Shown piece by piece: positions 46,858-56,124 of a stretch of DNA of 64,000 bases; the stretch's first letter is position 1; the number at the start of each line of letters is the position of its first letter. The translations under genes were made by a program, and so were the position numbers. The DNA is from Pelagibius marinus (GTDB lineage: Bacteria > Pseudomonadota > Alphaproteobacteria > Kiloniellales > Kiloniellaceae), in contig NZ_JACSDK010000014.1 of assembly GCF_014925385.1 (NCBI RefSeq), forward strand, positions 248,001 to 312,000. Reading direction: 5' to 3'. The notes beneath the pieces are model-generated. The model saw only the letters and a program-made list of their open reading frames with translations. It had not been told where the DNA came from and searched no databases.

Positions 46858-47709
46858 TTACTGGGGGGTCATGCCGCGCAGGCGCTCGGAGCGGCGGCGC
46901 AGCAGCTCGACCGACGTCAGCAGCAGGATGGAGATCGTCACCAGGATGGTGGCGACCGCCAGGATGGTCGGGCTGATCTGCTCACGCAGGCCGGAGAACA
47001 TCTGCAAGGGGATGGTGCGCTGATCGAAGTCGGCCAGGAAGAGCACCACCACGACCTCGTCGAAGGAGGTGATGAAGGCGAAGAGGCCGCCGGAGATCAC
47101 GCCCGGCAGGATCAGCGGCATGATGACCTTGAAGAATACTGTCGGCGGTGCGGCGCCCAGGTTCTGGGCCGCGCGGATCAGGCTTTGGTCGAAGCCGACC
47201 AGGGTGGCCGTGACGGTGATCACCACGAAGGGGGTGCCCAGCGCCGTGTGCGCCAGGATGATGCCCAGGTGCGTCTGGGCCAGACCGACGTTGGTGTAGA
47301 AGAAGAACATGCCGGTGGCCGAGATGATCAGCGGCACGATCATCGGCGAGATCAGCGCGCCCATGATCGCCGCCTTGTACGGCGTGTAGGGCTTGCTCAA
47401 GCCCAGCGCGGCCAGGGTGCCGAGCACCGTCGAGAGGATCGTGGAGAAGATCGCGATGATGAAGCTGTTCTGCAGGGAATGGATCCACTGCGGATTGTTC
47501 ACGAAGTCCTTGTACCAGCGCAGCGAATAGCCGGCCGGATCGAAGCTCAGCATCTCCGGCGTGAAGGTGAAGAAGGGCACCGAGTTGAAGGACAGCGGGA
47601 TGATCACCAGGATCGGGATGATCAGGAACAGGAAGATCAGGCCGCAGACGAAGCGGTAGCCATAGTACCAGGCGATCTCTCCAGGGCCGGCGTAGGAAGG
47701 AAGTGCCAT
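46858..47709 (-). CDS. ABC transporter permease (PotC/PotI type), second system
   Basis: Channel subunit of a spermidine/putrescine-type importer, 283 residues. The helix-rich N-terminus (FVCGLIFLFLIIPILVIIPL) and the EAA-loop region (IRAAQNLGAAPPTVFFKVI) are clear. It follows the partner permease by 6 bp. Confidence 0.92.
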   Translation of the reverse strand: MALPSYAGPGEIAWYYGYRFVCGLIFLFLIIPILVIIPLSFNSVPFFTFTPEMLSFDPAGYSLRWYKDFVNNPQWIHSLQNSFIIAIFSTILSTVLGTLAALGLSKPYTPYKAAIMGALISPMIVPLIISATGMFFFYTNVGLAQTHLGIILAHTALGTPFVVITVTATLVGFDQSLIRAAQNLGAAPPTVFFKVIMPLILPGVISGGLFAFITSFDEVVVVLFLADFDQRTIPLQMFSGLREQISPTILAVATILVTISILLLTSVELLRRRSERLRGMTPQ

Positions 47710-47715
47710 GATGTC

Positions 47716-48981
47716 TTACCCCAGCTTCATCTTGTCGACGCCGACAATGCGGTTATAGAGGAAATAGAGCGCGATCACCGTGGCCAGCAGAATGACGCCC
47801 AGCGCGGCGGCGAGGCCCCAGTTCAACGACTGCTGCATGTGATAGGCGATCTGGTTACTGATCAGCGTGCCCGACGTGCCGCCGACCAGGGCCGGCGTGA
47901 TGTAGTAGCCGATGGCCAGAATGAAAACGAGGATGCTGCCGGCGCCGATGCCGGAGAGCGTCTGCGGCATGTAGATCCGCACGAAGGCGGTAAACTGGTT
48001 GGCGCCCAGCGAGCGCGCCGCGCGCATGTAGCTCGGCGGGATGGTCTTCATCACGCTGTAGAGGGGCAATACCATGAAAGGCAGCAGGATGTGCGTCATG
48101 GCGACGATTGTGCCGATCTTGTTGTAGACCAGCTGTGGTCTGGCGTCGTCGGAGAATACTCCTACCCAGACCAGCAGGTCGTTGAGCACCCCTTCGGATT
48201 GCAGCATCACGATCCAGGCGGTGGTCCGCACCAGCAGCGAGGTCCAGAAGGGCAGCAGCACCAGGATCATCAGCAGGTTGCTGTAGCGCAGTGGCAGGGT
48301 CGCCATCAGGTGGGCGATGGGATAGCCCAGCAGGATGGTCAGCCCGGTGATGAGGATGCTCATCCAGAAGGTGCGCAGGAAGAGGTCGACGTAGATCTGG
48401 CGGAAATCCGGCTGTGCCTCGATGTTGCCGTCCACGTCGAAGCGCATGTCGACGGCATTGAGGTAGTAGCCCATGGTGTAGGGCGAGCTCAGGCGCTTCA
48501 GCAGCTTCCAGGTCGCCGGATCGCTCCAGTCCTTGTTCGCCTTGATCAGGGCCTCCTGGTAGGGGCCTTCATCGACCGAGGCGATGCGCCGGGCGGTTCC
48601 CATGACGGTGCCGCGCATGCCGCTCAGTTCATAGTTCAGGCGCGTGGCGACCTTGCCGATGTCGCGGCTTTCACGTCCGGCCTTCATATCGGCGGCGAGC
48701 GCCGCGAAGGCTTCCTCGGGCGGCAGGCCCTCGCCGTCCCAGTCCGCCAGCGCGGCCACGGTGTTCGGCAGTACATCGGGGATCACCGAGTTGTCGACGC
48801 TGCGCAGCGACATGTCGATGATCGGGATGAGGAAGCTGAAAAGAATAAAGACGAAAAGCGGCGCGATCAGGGCCAAGGCCTTCAGTTTGTTGCGCCGCAT
48901 GGCGCGTGCGATGGAAATCTTCAGCGGCGTACCATCCGCTGTCCGCATCAAATCGCCTTGGTCCAGGGTCGCTTCTGCCAT
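47716..48981 (-). CDS. ABC transporter permease (PotB/PotH type) with a large periplasmic insertion
   Basis: The second channel subunit, 421 residues instead of about 290-300. Helix 1 is at about residues 36-56, then some 140 residues (58-198) of hydrophilic sequence precede the usual permease core (TFWMSILITGLTILLGYPIA). The EAA loop is YMRAARSLGANQFTAFVRI. The insertion is predicted to face the periplasm and may contact the binding proteins. Confidence 0.92.
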   Translation of the reverse strand: MAEATLDQGDLMRTADGTPLKISIARAMRRNKLKALALIAPLFVFILFSFLIPIIDMSLRSVDNSVIPDVLPNTVAALADWDGEGLPPEEAFAALAADMKAGRESRDIGKVATRLNYELSGMRGTVMGTARRIASVDEGPYQEALIKANKDWSDPATWKLLKRLSSPYTMGYYLNAVDMRFDVDGNIEAQPDFRQIYVDLFLRTFWMSILITGLTILLGYPIAHLMATLPLRYSNLLMILVLLPFWTSLLVRTTAWIVMLQSEGVLNDLLVWVGVFSDDARPQLVYNKIGTIVAMTHILLPFMVLPLYSVMKTIPPSYMRAARSLGANQFTAFVRIYMPQTLSGIGAGSILVFILAIGYYITPALVGGTSGTLISNQIAYHMQQSLNWGLAAALGVILLATVIALYFLYNRIVGVDKMKLG

Positions 48982-49052
48982 GATCCGTCCGCTCTTCCTA
49001 GGTACGTTGGTTCTTTGGGAAACTCTTGCTCTTGGGCAGGAACAGAAAGGAA

Positions 49053-49081
49053 GAAGGGGACGGGCTGGGCCCGTCCCCTTC
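49053..49081 (-). terminator. Strong hairpin between the binding-protein gene and the permease gene
   Basis: GAAGGGGACGGGC and GCCCGTCCCCTTC form a 13-bp perfect stem with a 3-nt loop, 9 bp beyond the stop of the binding-protein gene. Followed on the minus strand by TTCTTCCTTTC. It likely lets part of the transcripts stop, so more binding protein than permease is made. Confidence 0.65.
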
Positions 49082-49089
49082 GTTCAACC

Positions 49090-50181
49090 TTACTGCTGCA
49101 GCCAGGCTTCGAACCGCTCGTTGAGTTCGTCGCGGTTGTCGGCCCACCACTGGAAGTCGGTCAGGAAGCCCTGATCGGCATACTTGGTCGGCATGTGCGG
49201 AGCCATGTCGATGCCGAGTTCGGCGTGCTTACCGACCAGCGGCAGCGAGGAGTTACGCGCCGGGCCGTAGGAGATGTACTTGGCCTGGTCGGCGAGGCGC
49301 TGCGTGTCCGTGGCGAACTTCACGAATTCCAGCACCTCGTCCTTGTGCTTGCCGCCCGAGGGGATGGCCCAGCCGTCGATGTCCAGCACCTGGCCGTCCC
49401 AGATGATGGCCAGCGGCTGCTTCTCTTCCTCGATTGCCGAGAAGAGGCGGCCGTTGTAGCCGGTGCCGAAGACCACTTCGCCGTCAGCCAGCAACTGAGC
49501 CGGCACGGCACCCTCGGTCCACCAGATCACCTCGTCCTTGATGGTGTCGAGCTTGGCGAAGGCGCGGTCGACGCCTTCCGGCGTGTCGAGCACTTCATAG
49601 ACGTCCTTGGCCGGCACGCCGTCGGCGATCAGCGCCCATTCCAGGTTGTTGATCGGCGCCCGCTGCAGGGTCCGCTTGCCCGGGAACTTCTCCAGGTTGA
49701 AGACGTCCGCCATGGTCTTCGGCTGCTCGCCCTTGAAGGCGTCGGTGCGGTAGGCGAAGGCCGTCGAGTAAATGATCTGCGGAATGAAGCAGTCGGACAG
49801 CGTGCCTTCCAGGAAGTCCTTGCTCGGCGGGGTGCCGTCGGGCGCCTTGGCGAGCATTTCGTCATGATCGATTTCCATGAACAGGCCTTCGTCGCAGCCA
49901 CGGATGGCGTCGGAGACAACCACGTCGACCAGATCCCAGGTGACGTTGCCGGCTTCAGACTGGGCGCGCACCTCGGCGAGACCACCGCTGTAGTCGATGG
50001 AGTTCAGGGTGACGTCGGAATTGGCCTTCATGTAAGGCTGGTGATAGGCCTTGAGCTGGCTGGCGGTGTAGGCACCGCCCCAGGAGACGACACCCAACTC
50101 CACGGCCTGAGCCGAGAAGGCAAATGCCATGGTGACGGCGCCGGCAAGGCCAACGGTCGTGTATCGCAAGGTATTCTTCAT
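49090..50181 (-). CDS. Polyamine-type ABC transporter substrate-binding protein, second system
   Basis: Periplasmic receptor of 363 residues. Signal MKNTLRYTTVGLAGAVTMAF... cleaved near SAQA-VE; the mature start LGVVSWGGAYTASQLKAYHQ is of the PotD-like extracellular solute-binding family, and DLVDVVVSDAIRGCDEGLF is a shared block. The ATG at 50181 (GGGAGA upstream) is preferred over the longer open frame, which reads as non-signal sequence. It is homologous to the product at 51621. Ligand not certain. Confidence 0.9.
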   Translation of the reverse strand: MKNTLRYTTVGLAGAVTMAFAFSAQAVELGVVSWGGAYTASQLKAYHQPYMKANSDVTLNSIDYSGGLAEVRAQSEAGNVTWDLVDVVVSDAIRGCDEGLFMEIDHDEMLAKAPDGTPPSKDFLEGTLSDCFIPQIIYSTAFAYRTDAFKGEQPKTMADVFNLEKFPGKRTLQRAPINNLEWALIADGVPAKDVYEVLDTPEGVDRAFAKLDTIKDEVIWWTEGAVPAQLLADGEVVFGTGYNGRLFSAIEEEKQPLAIIWDGQVLDIDGWAIPSGGKHKDEVLEFVKFATDTQRLADQAKYISYGPARNSSLPLVGKHAELGIDMAPHMPTKYADQGFLTDFQWWADNRDELNERFEAWLQQ

Positions 50182-50308
50182 AGAAAGGTTCTCCCTGTTT
50201 TTGCTGCCGGGCGTGCCGGCTCTCTTGCAATGATCTGAGTCTAGCGCGCCGAACCGGCCTCGAATCGCCGGATAGCGACGCAAGACTCCATCAGAGCCCC
50301 AATCCGCC

Positions 50309-51406
50309 TCAGGAGGCGTCCAAGGCCCTGCAATCCTCCATGGCCCAACCCACGCGTACCGAGCCGCCTTCATCGATGATGGCATGGCCCTGCGCATTGG
50401 GGACTTTCACGACGAACTGATCGTTGCCGGCGAAATTGATCCGCGTACGGATGTGGTCGCCGAGATAGATCAGCTCCTCGACCTTGGCCTCGAAGGTGTT
50501 CGGATACTTGTCCTGCGGCGGGTTGATCAGCACCCGCTCGGGCCGCAGGGACAGCGTCGTTTTCTCGCCCTGGCCGGCGATGTTGACCGCCAGAGCCTCG
50601 ACCGTGCCGCCGCTGTCGAGCTCAACGGTGCAACTGTTTCCGTTGGTGCCGGTGATGCGGCCGGTCAGGCGGTTGTTTTCGCCGATGAAGGCCGCCACGA
50701 AGGCGTTCTCGGGCTCTTCGTAGAGGGTCGGCGGCGTTGCCAGCTGCTGGATCACCCCATCGTCGAAGACAGCGATGCGGTTCGACATGGTCAGCGCCTC
50801 GGACTGGTCGTGCGTCACGTAGACGACCGACACGCCGAGGCTATCGTGGATGTGCTTGATCTCGAACTGCATCTCTTCGCGCAGGTTCTTGTCCAGCGCG
50901 CCCAGCGGTTCGTCCATCAGCACCAGTTCAGGTTCGAAGACCAGCGCGCGGGCGACCGCCACGCGCTGTTGCTGACCGCCGGAAAGCTGGGCGGGACGGC
51001 GGTTGCCGAAGCCGTCCAGGCGTACCATCGACAACGCCCGGTTGACCTTCTCTTCCGCCTCGGCCTTGCCCATGCGGCGGACCTGAAGCGGGAAGGCCAG
51101 GTTCTCCGCGATCGTCATGTGCGGGAACAAGGCGTAGTTCTGGAACACCATGCCGATGCCGCGTTTGTGCGGCGGCACGTTGTTGATGGGCTGGCCGTTC
51201 AGCAGAATCTCGCCATGGGTTGGGACCTCGAAGCCGGCCAGCATCATCAAGACCGTGGTCTTGCCGGAGCCGGATGGGCCGAGCATCGTCAGAAACTCGC
51301 CCCGTTGAACGTTTAGATTGAGGTCCTTAACGACCAGGGTTTCGCCGTCGTAGCTCTTTTGAACTCCGACGAACTGAACAATAAAATCCTCTTGTCCGCT
51401 ATTCAC
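50309..51406 (-). CDS. Polyamine-type ABC transporter ATP-binding protein, second system
   Basis: 365-residue PotA-like ATPase: Walker A GPSGSGKTTVLMML, signature [14 protein letters not shown], Walker B LVLMDEPLGALD, switch THDQSEALTMSNR, and a C-terminal TOBE domain with LSLRPERVLINPP. It sits between the two binding-protein genes, 127 bp upstream of one and 214 bp downstream of the other. The 214-bp gap probably holds its promoter. Confidence 0.92.
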   Translation of the reverse strand: MNSGQEDFIVQFVGVQKSYDGETLVVKDLNLNVQRGEFLTMLGPSGSGKTTVLMMLAGFEVPTHGEILLNGQPINNVPPHKRGIGMVFQNYALFPHMTIAENLAFPLQVRRMGKAEAEEKVNRALSMVRLDGFGNRRPAQLSGGQQQRVAVARALVFEPELVLMDEPLGALDKNLREEMQFEIKHIHDSLGVSVVYVTHDQSEALTMSNRIAVFDDGVIQQLATPPTLYEEPENAFVAAFIGENNRLTGRITGTNGNSCTVELDSGGTVEALAVNIAGQGEKTTLSLRPERVLINPPQDKYPNTFEAKVEELIYLGDHIRTRINFAGNDQFVVKVPNAQGHAIIDEGGSVRVGWAMEDCRALDAS

Positions 51407-51620
51407 TCGCGGTTTCTCCCTGCGCCCCCGAAGTTACCGTTAGTATTGCCACAATGCTCATTCGGGGAGCCTGTGGCCTACGGCTAATTTGTATTATGGG
51501 GCGAAGCCTAACCGATCATTTGGTGGGATGAAACCTTCAAAAATCACCGATGACCGCCATGGGCGGAATCCGGCGTCCACGGCGTTATTTTATCGGGAAT
51601 CCGGTTATACCGCCGATATA

Positions 51621-52976
51621 TCACCGCGCTAGCCACTTATTGAAGCGGTCGACCAGGGCCGGGCCCTCTTCGCGCCAGAAGAGAGCGTCGCTGCGCAGGG
51701 CCGTCTCCAGGTTCTCCGGCGTCGTCGGCAGGTAGGGCGCGATATCTATCTCGGCGTGGACGAAATCCCCCGTCAGGGGCGCCGATGAGCGACGCACCGG
51801 GCCATAGGGCAGCCAGCGGGTCTGGCTGGCCAGCGGCTGGGTGCTGGTGGCGAAGCGTATGAACTCCAGCGCCGCCTCCCGATGCGGGGCGCCGCTGAGG
51901 ATCGCCCAGAGGTCGATATCCCAGAGCTGGTGATCCCAGATCAGTTCGATGGGGCGCTGGCGCACGGCGATATCGTTGAAGATCGGCGCGTTATAGGTGG
52001 AGGACATGACCACCTGGCCGCCGGTCAGCAGCTCGGCCGGCTCGTTAGCGTCCTGCCACCAGACGATGGCCTCCTTGATGGTGTCGAGCTTGGCCAGGGC
52101 GCGCTCGACCCCCGCCTCCGTGCGCAGCAGGTCGTAGACTTCGCCCGGCGCCACGCCGTCGGCCAGCAGCGCCCATTCCAGGTTGGCCATCGGCGTGCGG
52201 CGCAGGCCGCGCCCGCCCGGGAAAGTCTGCAGGTCGAAGAAGTCCGCCAGGCTGTCGGGGCGCAGGTCGTCGGCCAGCACCTCGCCCTCGCTGCCGCTGC
52301 GGGCGATCACCATGGACCAGGCGACCGAGCCGATGGCGCAGGGATGAATGGTGCCGGGCAGGAAGTCATCGCTGGCCGAGGTGCCGTCGGGCGCCGCCGG
52401 CAGCACGAAGCTCAGCCTCTCGAAAAGGCCCTCGTCGCAGCCCGTCTCGGCATCGGCCGGGTCCACGTCGACCACGTCCCAGGCGATCTCGCCGCCGGCC
52501 AACTGGCTGCGGATCTGGTCCAGGGTGCCGGCGTAGACCTTGTCGCTGATCGCGATCCCGGTGGCGCGGGTGAAGGGGCGGTAGATGGCCTCCTGCTGGC
52601 TCTTCGAATAGACGCCGCCCCAGGAGACTACCGTCAGGGGACCTTTCGCTTCGCTGTGCCCGCTGGGTTCGGCCGGGCTGGGCTTGGCGACCGGCGCCGG
52701 CTGGGTGGGTTCCTCGGCCGCTGCGGGATCGGCCCCGGCGGCGGGCGCGCCGCCGCCAGTGTCGCCTGCTGTTTCGTCGGACGGCTCCGTCGTGGCGCCG
52801 GCCTCAGTTCCGGCTTCGGTCTCCACCGTTGCCGGTTCCTCCGCGGCGCTTGCGGCGGGCGCCGGCGTGGCCGCGTCCTGCGCGCGGCCCCCGCCCGGCA
52901 GCATGACGCCCAACAGCGTCAGTACCAGCGCCGCCGCGGGCAGGCCGCCGGTGGCCCTTGTTCTGCCGTAAATCAT
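51621..52976 (-). CDS. Second polyamine-type substrate-binding protein with a low-complexity linker
   Basis: 451 residues. Signal peptide at about residues 1-32 (AALVLTLLGVMLPGGGRAQD), then a linker of about 80 residues (33-112) made mostly of Ala, Pro, Glu, Thr and Gly, then a complete solute-binding fold beginning PLTVVSWGGVYSKSQQEAIY. The fold is homologous to the 49090 protein (WDVVDVDPADAETGCDEGLF matches WDLVDVVVSDAIRGCDEGLF). No lipobox is seen. It may be tethered or reach through the periplasm or peptidoglycan. Ligand unknown. Confidence 0.85.
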   Translation of the reverse strand: MIYGRTRATGGLPAAALVLTLLGVMLPGGGRAQDAATPAPAASAAEEPATVETEAGTEAGATTEPSDETAGDTGGGAPAAGADPAAAEEPTQPAPVAKPSPAEPSGHSEAKGPLTVVSWGGVYSKSQQEAIYRPFTRATGIAISDKVYAGTLDQIRSQLAGGEIAWDVVDVDPADAETGCDEGLFERLSFVLPAAPDGTSASDDFLPGTIHPCAIGSVAWSMVIARSGSEGEVLADDLRPDSLADFFDLQTFPGGRGLRRTPMANLEWALLADGVAPGEVYDLLRTEAGVERALAKLDTIKEAIVWWQDANEPAELLTGGQVVMSSTYNAPIFNDIAVRQRPIELIWDHQLWDIDLWAILSGAPHREAALEFIRFATSTQPLASQTRWLPYGPVRRSSAPLTGDFVHAEIDIAPYLPTTPENLETALRSDALFWREEGPALVDRFNKWLAR

Positions 52977-53146
52977 GTGCAGCCTCTCCCCAGCTTCGGC
53001 GCCCCAGACAGGGCATCGCGGGAGCCGCCGCCCGCAGACTCGGCATCCCAGGCCCTAGCATTGCCCGGCGCGCGCGCGGGGGCAATGCCCCGCCGGCCCG
53101 GCGGCTGTAACAATTGTTGGTTGATCCGTGAGCCGGAAACGACCGG

Positions 53147-54358
53147 TCAGGCGGCGCGGCGCAGGTCCATGGCCTGCCAGATCTCGCAGAGGGCCGCTAC
53201 CAGGCGGTCCATCTCGGCATCGCTGTGCAGCGGCGTCGGCGTCAGGCGCAGGCGCTCTGTGCCCCGCGGCACCGTCGGGTAGTTGATCGGCTGCACGTAG
53301 ATGGCGTACTGCTCCATCAGGCGGTCGGTCACGGCCCGGCAGGCCACCGGATCGCCGACCAGGATCGGCACGATGTGGCTCTCCGAGGGCATGACCGGCA
53401 GGCCGGCCTCGGTCAGGCGGCGCTTCAGGGTCGCCGCGCGTTCCTGGTGGGCATCGCGCTCGGCCTGGCTGCGGCGCAGGTGGGAGACGCTGGCCAGCGC
53501 CCCCGCGGCCACCGCCGGCGGCAGCGAGGTGGTGAAGATGAAGCCGGAGGCGAAGGAGCGCACGAAGTCGCAGAGCGCCGCCGAGGCGGCGATGTAGCCG
53601 CCCATCACGCCGAAGGCCTTGCCGAGGGTGCCCTCGATCACCGTCAGGCGGTCCATCAGGCCCTCGCGCTCGGCGATACCGCCGCCGTGCGGGCCGTAGA
53701 GGCCGACGGCGTGGACTTCGTCCAGGTAGGTCATGGCGCCATGCCTTTCCGCCACGTCGCAGATCTCGGCGATGGGGGCGATGTCACCGTCCATGGAATA
53801 GACCGACTCGAAGGCCACCAGCTTGGCCGCGCCCGGGTCGGCGTCGCTCAGCAGGCGGTCCAGGTCGGCCGGGTCGTTGTGCCGGAAGATCGCCTTCTTG
53901 GCCTTGGAATAGCGGATGCCCTCGATCATCGAGGCATGGTTCAGCTCGTCGGAGAAGACATGACAGTTCGGCAGCCGCGCCGCCAGGGTGCCCAGCGCCG
54001 CCCAGTTGGAGACGTAGCCGGAGGTGAAGAGCAGGGCGGCCTGCTTGCCGTGCAGGGCGGCGAGTTCGCGCTCCAGCAGCACGTGGTAGTGATTGGTGCC
54101 GGAGATGTTGCGGGTCCCGCCGGCGCCGGCGCCGCAGGTGTCGATGGCCTCGTGCATGGCCGCCAGCACGCCCGGGTGCTGGCCCATGCCCAGGTAGTCG
54201 TTGGAGCACCACACGGTGACCGCATCCGTTCCCTGGGCGTTGTAGCATTTGGCATGCGGGAAATCGCCCGCCTGGCGCTCCAGCTCCGCGAAAACGCGGT
54301 AGCGGCCCTCGGCCTTGAGGCCGGCCATCTCCTGTGCAAAGAAACGCTCGAAATCCAT
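53147..54358 (-). CDS. hemA: 5-aminolevulinate synthase
   Basis: Condenses glycine and succinyl-CoA to 5-aminolevulinate with PLP, the first committed haem step in alphaproteobacteria. It is 403 residues. The start [20 protein letters not shown] is family-typical. [35 protein letters not shown] and the PLP lysine Lys247 in [15 protein letters not shown] are all present. An FNR-like site lies upstream. Confidence 0.97.
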   Translation of the reverse strand: MDFERFFAQEMAGLKAEGRYRVFAELERQAGDFPHAKCYNAQGTDAVTVWCSNDYLGMGQHPGVLAAMHEAIDTCGAGAGGTRNISGTNHYHVLLERELAALHGKQAALLFTSGYVSNWAALGTLAARLPNCHVFSDELNHASMIEGIRYSKAKKAIFRHNDPADLDRLLSDADPGAAKLVAFESVYSMDGDIAPIAEICDVAERHGAMTYLDEVHAVGLYGPHGGGIAEREGLMDRLTVIEGTLGKAFGVMGGYIAASAALCDFVRSFASGFIFTTSLPPAVAAGALASVSHLRRSQAERDAHQERAATLKRRLTEAGLPVMPSESHIVPILVGDPVACRAVTDRLMEQYAIYVQPINYPTVPRGTERLRLTPTPLHSDAEMDRLVAALCEIWQAMDLRRAA

Positions 54359-54478
54359 GCTCTTAACGTCTTGAATTCGTTTCGTTTTTCCTCAAGCGCC
54401 GACCCGTCCGTCCGGCTCTGCCTAGCCTCTCGGGAAGCCAGGAAGGCCGCAGAATACCAGAAGCCGCAGGGTTTAAAC

Positions 54479-54492
54479 CTGACTAAAATCAA
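54479..54492 (-). promoter_or_regulatory. FNR-like site upstream of hemA
   Basis: On the minus strand TTGAT-TTTA-GTCAG, matching TTGA(T/C)-N4-(A/G)TCAA at 9 of 10 defined positions. Its centre is about 127 bp upstream of the hemA ATG. hemA is known to be under FnrL control in Rhodobacter; whether it is here is inference. Confidence 0.45.
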
Positions 54493-54596
54493 TCTGGCAG
54501 CTCCTCGGCCGCGTCAAATCGACACGTTTGCCTACGGCCGGCTTCAAAACCAATTAATTTCAGAGGCTTACGCGGCGCGGCGGCGCTGATCCTCCT

Positions 54597-55988
54597 TTAG
54601 GCCACCTTCCCCAGGCCCTGTTCGGCCGCCCAGGCCGCGGTTTCCTCCAGCGCCTTGCCGAAGGCGTCCAGCACCTCGTCGATCTCCGCCTCGGTGATGA
54701 TCATCGGCGGGCAGCAGGCGATGCTGTCCCCCAGATTGCGGAAGATCACGCCGTGGGCCTGGGCCCGGCCGGCGAAGTAGGCGCCGACCTTGCCGACCGG
54801 CTCGAAGGGGGCCTTGGACGCCTTGTCGGCCACCAGTTCCACCGCGGCGATCAGGCCGATGCCGCGCACCTCGCCCACCAGCGGGTGGTCGGCGAAGCGG
54901 CGCAGGCCGTCCTGCAGGCGCGGGGCCACCGCGCGGACGTGGGCGACGATGTCGCGCTCCTCGTAGATCTTCAGGGTCTCCAGCGCCACGGCGGCGGAGA
55001 CCGGGTGGGCGCTGTAGGTATAGCCGTGACCGAAGGAGCCCAGCTTGGCCGAGTTGTCGGCGATGGCCTGGTAGATGGCGTCCGACACCAGCACCGCGGA
55101 GATCGGCATGTAGGCGGAACTGAGTTGCTTGGCCATGGTCATCATGTCCGGCTGCAGGCCGAAGGTCTCGCAGCCGAAGAGGCTGCCGGTGCGCCCGAAG
55201 CCGGTGATGACCTCGTCGGCGATCAGCAGCACGTCGTACTTCTTCAGCACCGCCTGGATCTTCGCCCAATAGCCCTCCGGCGGCACGATGACGCCGCCGG
55301 CGCCCTGCAGCGGCTCGCCGATGAAGGCGGCCACGGTCTCGGGGCCTTCCTTGAGGATCAGCTCTTCCAGTTCGCGGGTCAGGCGGTCGGTGAAGTCGGC
55401 CTCGCTCTCGCCCGCTTCGGCGAAGCGGTAGTGGTGCGGGCAGCCGGTGTGGATAATGTTGGGGATGGGCACGTCGAAGTCGGTCTGCACGTAGGGCATG
55501 GCCGTCAGGCTGGCGGCGGCGATGGTGACGCCGTGGTAGCCCTTCACGCGGCTGATGACCTTCTTCTTTTCCGGCCGGCCGAGCGCGTTGTTGTAGTACC
55601 AGACCATCTTGACGGCGGTGTCGTTGGCCTCCGAGCCGGAGTTGGCGAAGAACACCTTGGTCAGCTGCGGCGGGGTGATCTGCACCACCTTCTCGGCCAG
55701 GTCGACCACCGGGGTCGCGGTCTTCTGGGCGAAGGAGTGGTAGTAGGGCAGCTTCGACATCTGTTTCGTCGCCGCGTCGACCAGGCGCTGCTCGCTGAAG
55801 CCCAGGCCCGCGCACCACAGCCCGGCCATGGCCTCCAGGTAGCGGTTGCCGTCCTCGTCGACCACGTAGACCCCGTCGCCGCGGTCGAGGATCAGCGAGC
55901 CTTCGTCCTCGTTCTTGCGGGCGTTGGTGTAGGGGTGCAGGTGATAGGCGATGTCACGGCTGGCCGCCGAGTTTGGCCGGACGCTCAT
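54597..55988 (-). CDS. Class III PLP aminotransferase, probably acting on putrescine or an omega-amino acid
   Basis: 463 residues. The PLP site is complete: Asp258 in LLIADEVITGFGRTG and Lys287 in MAKQLSSAYMPIS. The start (YHLHPYTNARKNEDEGSLIL) and block YLEAMAGLWCAGLGFSEQRL are typical of putrescine:pyruvate (SpuC-like) and omega-amino acid:pyruvate aminotransferases. The ATG at 55988 has GGAG 7 nt upstream. A polyamine role fits the two Pot systems nearby, but a beta-alanine or taurine role cannot be excluded. Confidence 0.85.
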   Translation of the reverse strand: MSVRPNSAASRDIAYHLHPYTNARKNEDEGSLILDRGDGVYVVDEDGNRYLEAMAGLWCAGLGFSEQRLVDAATKQMSKLPYYHSFAQKTATPVVDLAEKVVQITPPQLTKVFFANSGSEANDTAVKMVWYYNNALGRPEKKKVISRVKGYHGVTIAAASLTAMPYVQTDFDVPIPNIIHTGCPHHYRFAEAGESEADFTDRLTRELEELILKEGPETVAAFIGEPLQGAGGVIVPPEGYWAKIQAVLKKYDVLLIADEVITGFGRTGSLFGCETFGLQPDMMTMAKQLSSAYMPISAVLVSDAIYQAIADNSAKLGSFGHGYTYSAHPVSAAVALETLKIYEERDIVAHVRAVAPRLQDGLRRFADHPLVGEVRGIGLIAAVELVADKASKAPFEPVGKVGAYFAGRAQAHGVIFRNLGDSIACCPPMIITEAEIDEVLDAFGKALEETAAWAAEQGLGKVA

Positions 55989-56124
55989 GGGTGTTCTCCT
56001 AAAGAAAGACTCGCGCGGCAAGGCGCGCTGCCGCAGCCTAACCCCGCCCCCGGCGCGGGGCCAAGCTTTTGAGGCCGCATAGGCGGGCTGTGTGCCGCGC
56101 ATGGGCAGCCGGCGCAGCAAGGCC

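Noticed and set aside
46687-50238. 1183-codon open frame on the plus strand
   Set aside because: It runs antisense to the second polyamine transporter genes and has a low-complexity composition rich in His, Gln, Arg and Asp, typical of an antisense shadow.
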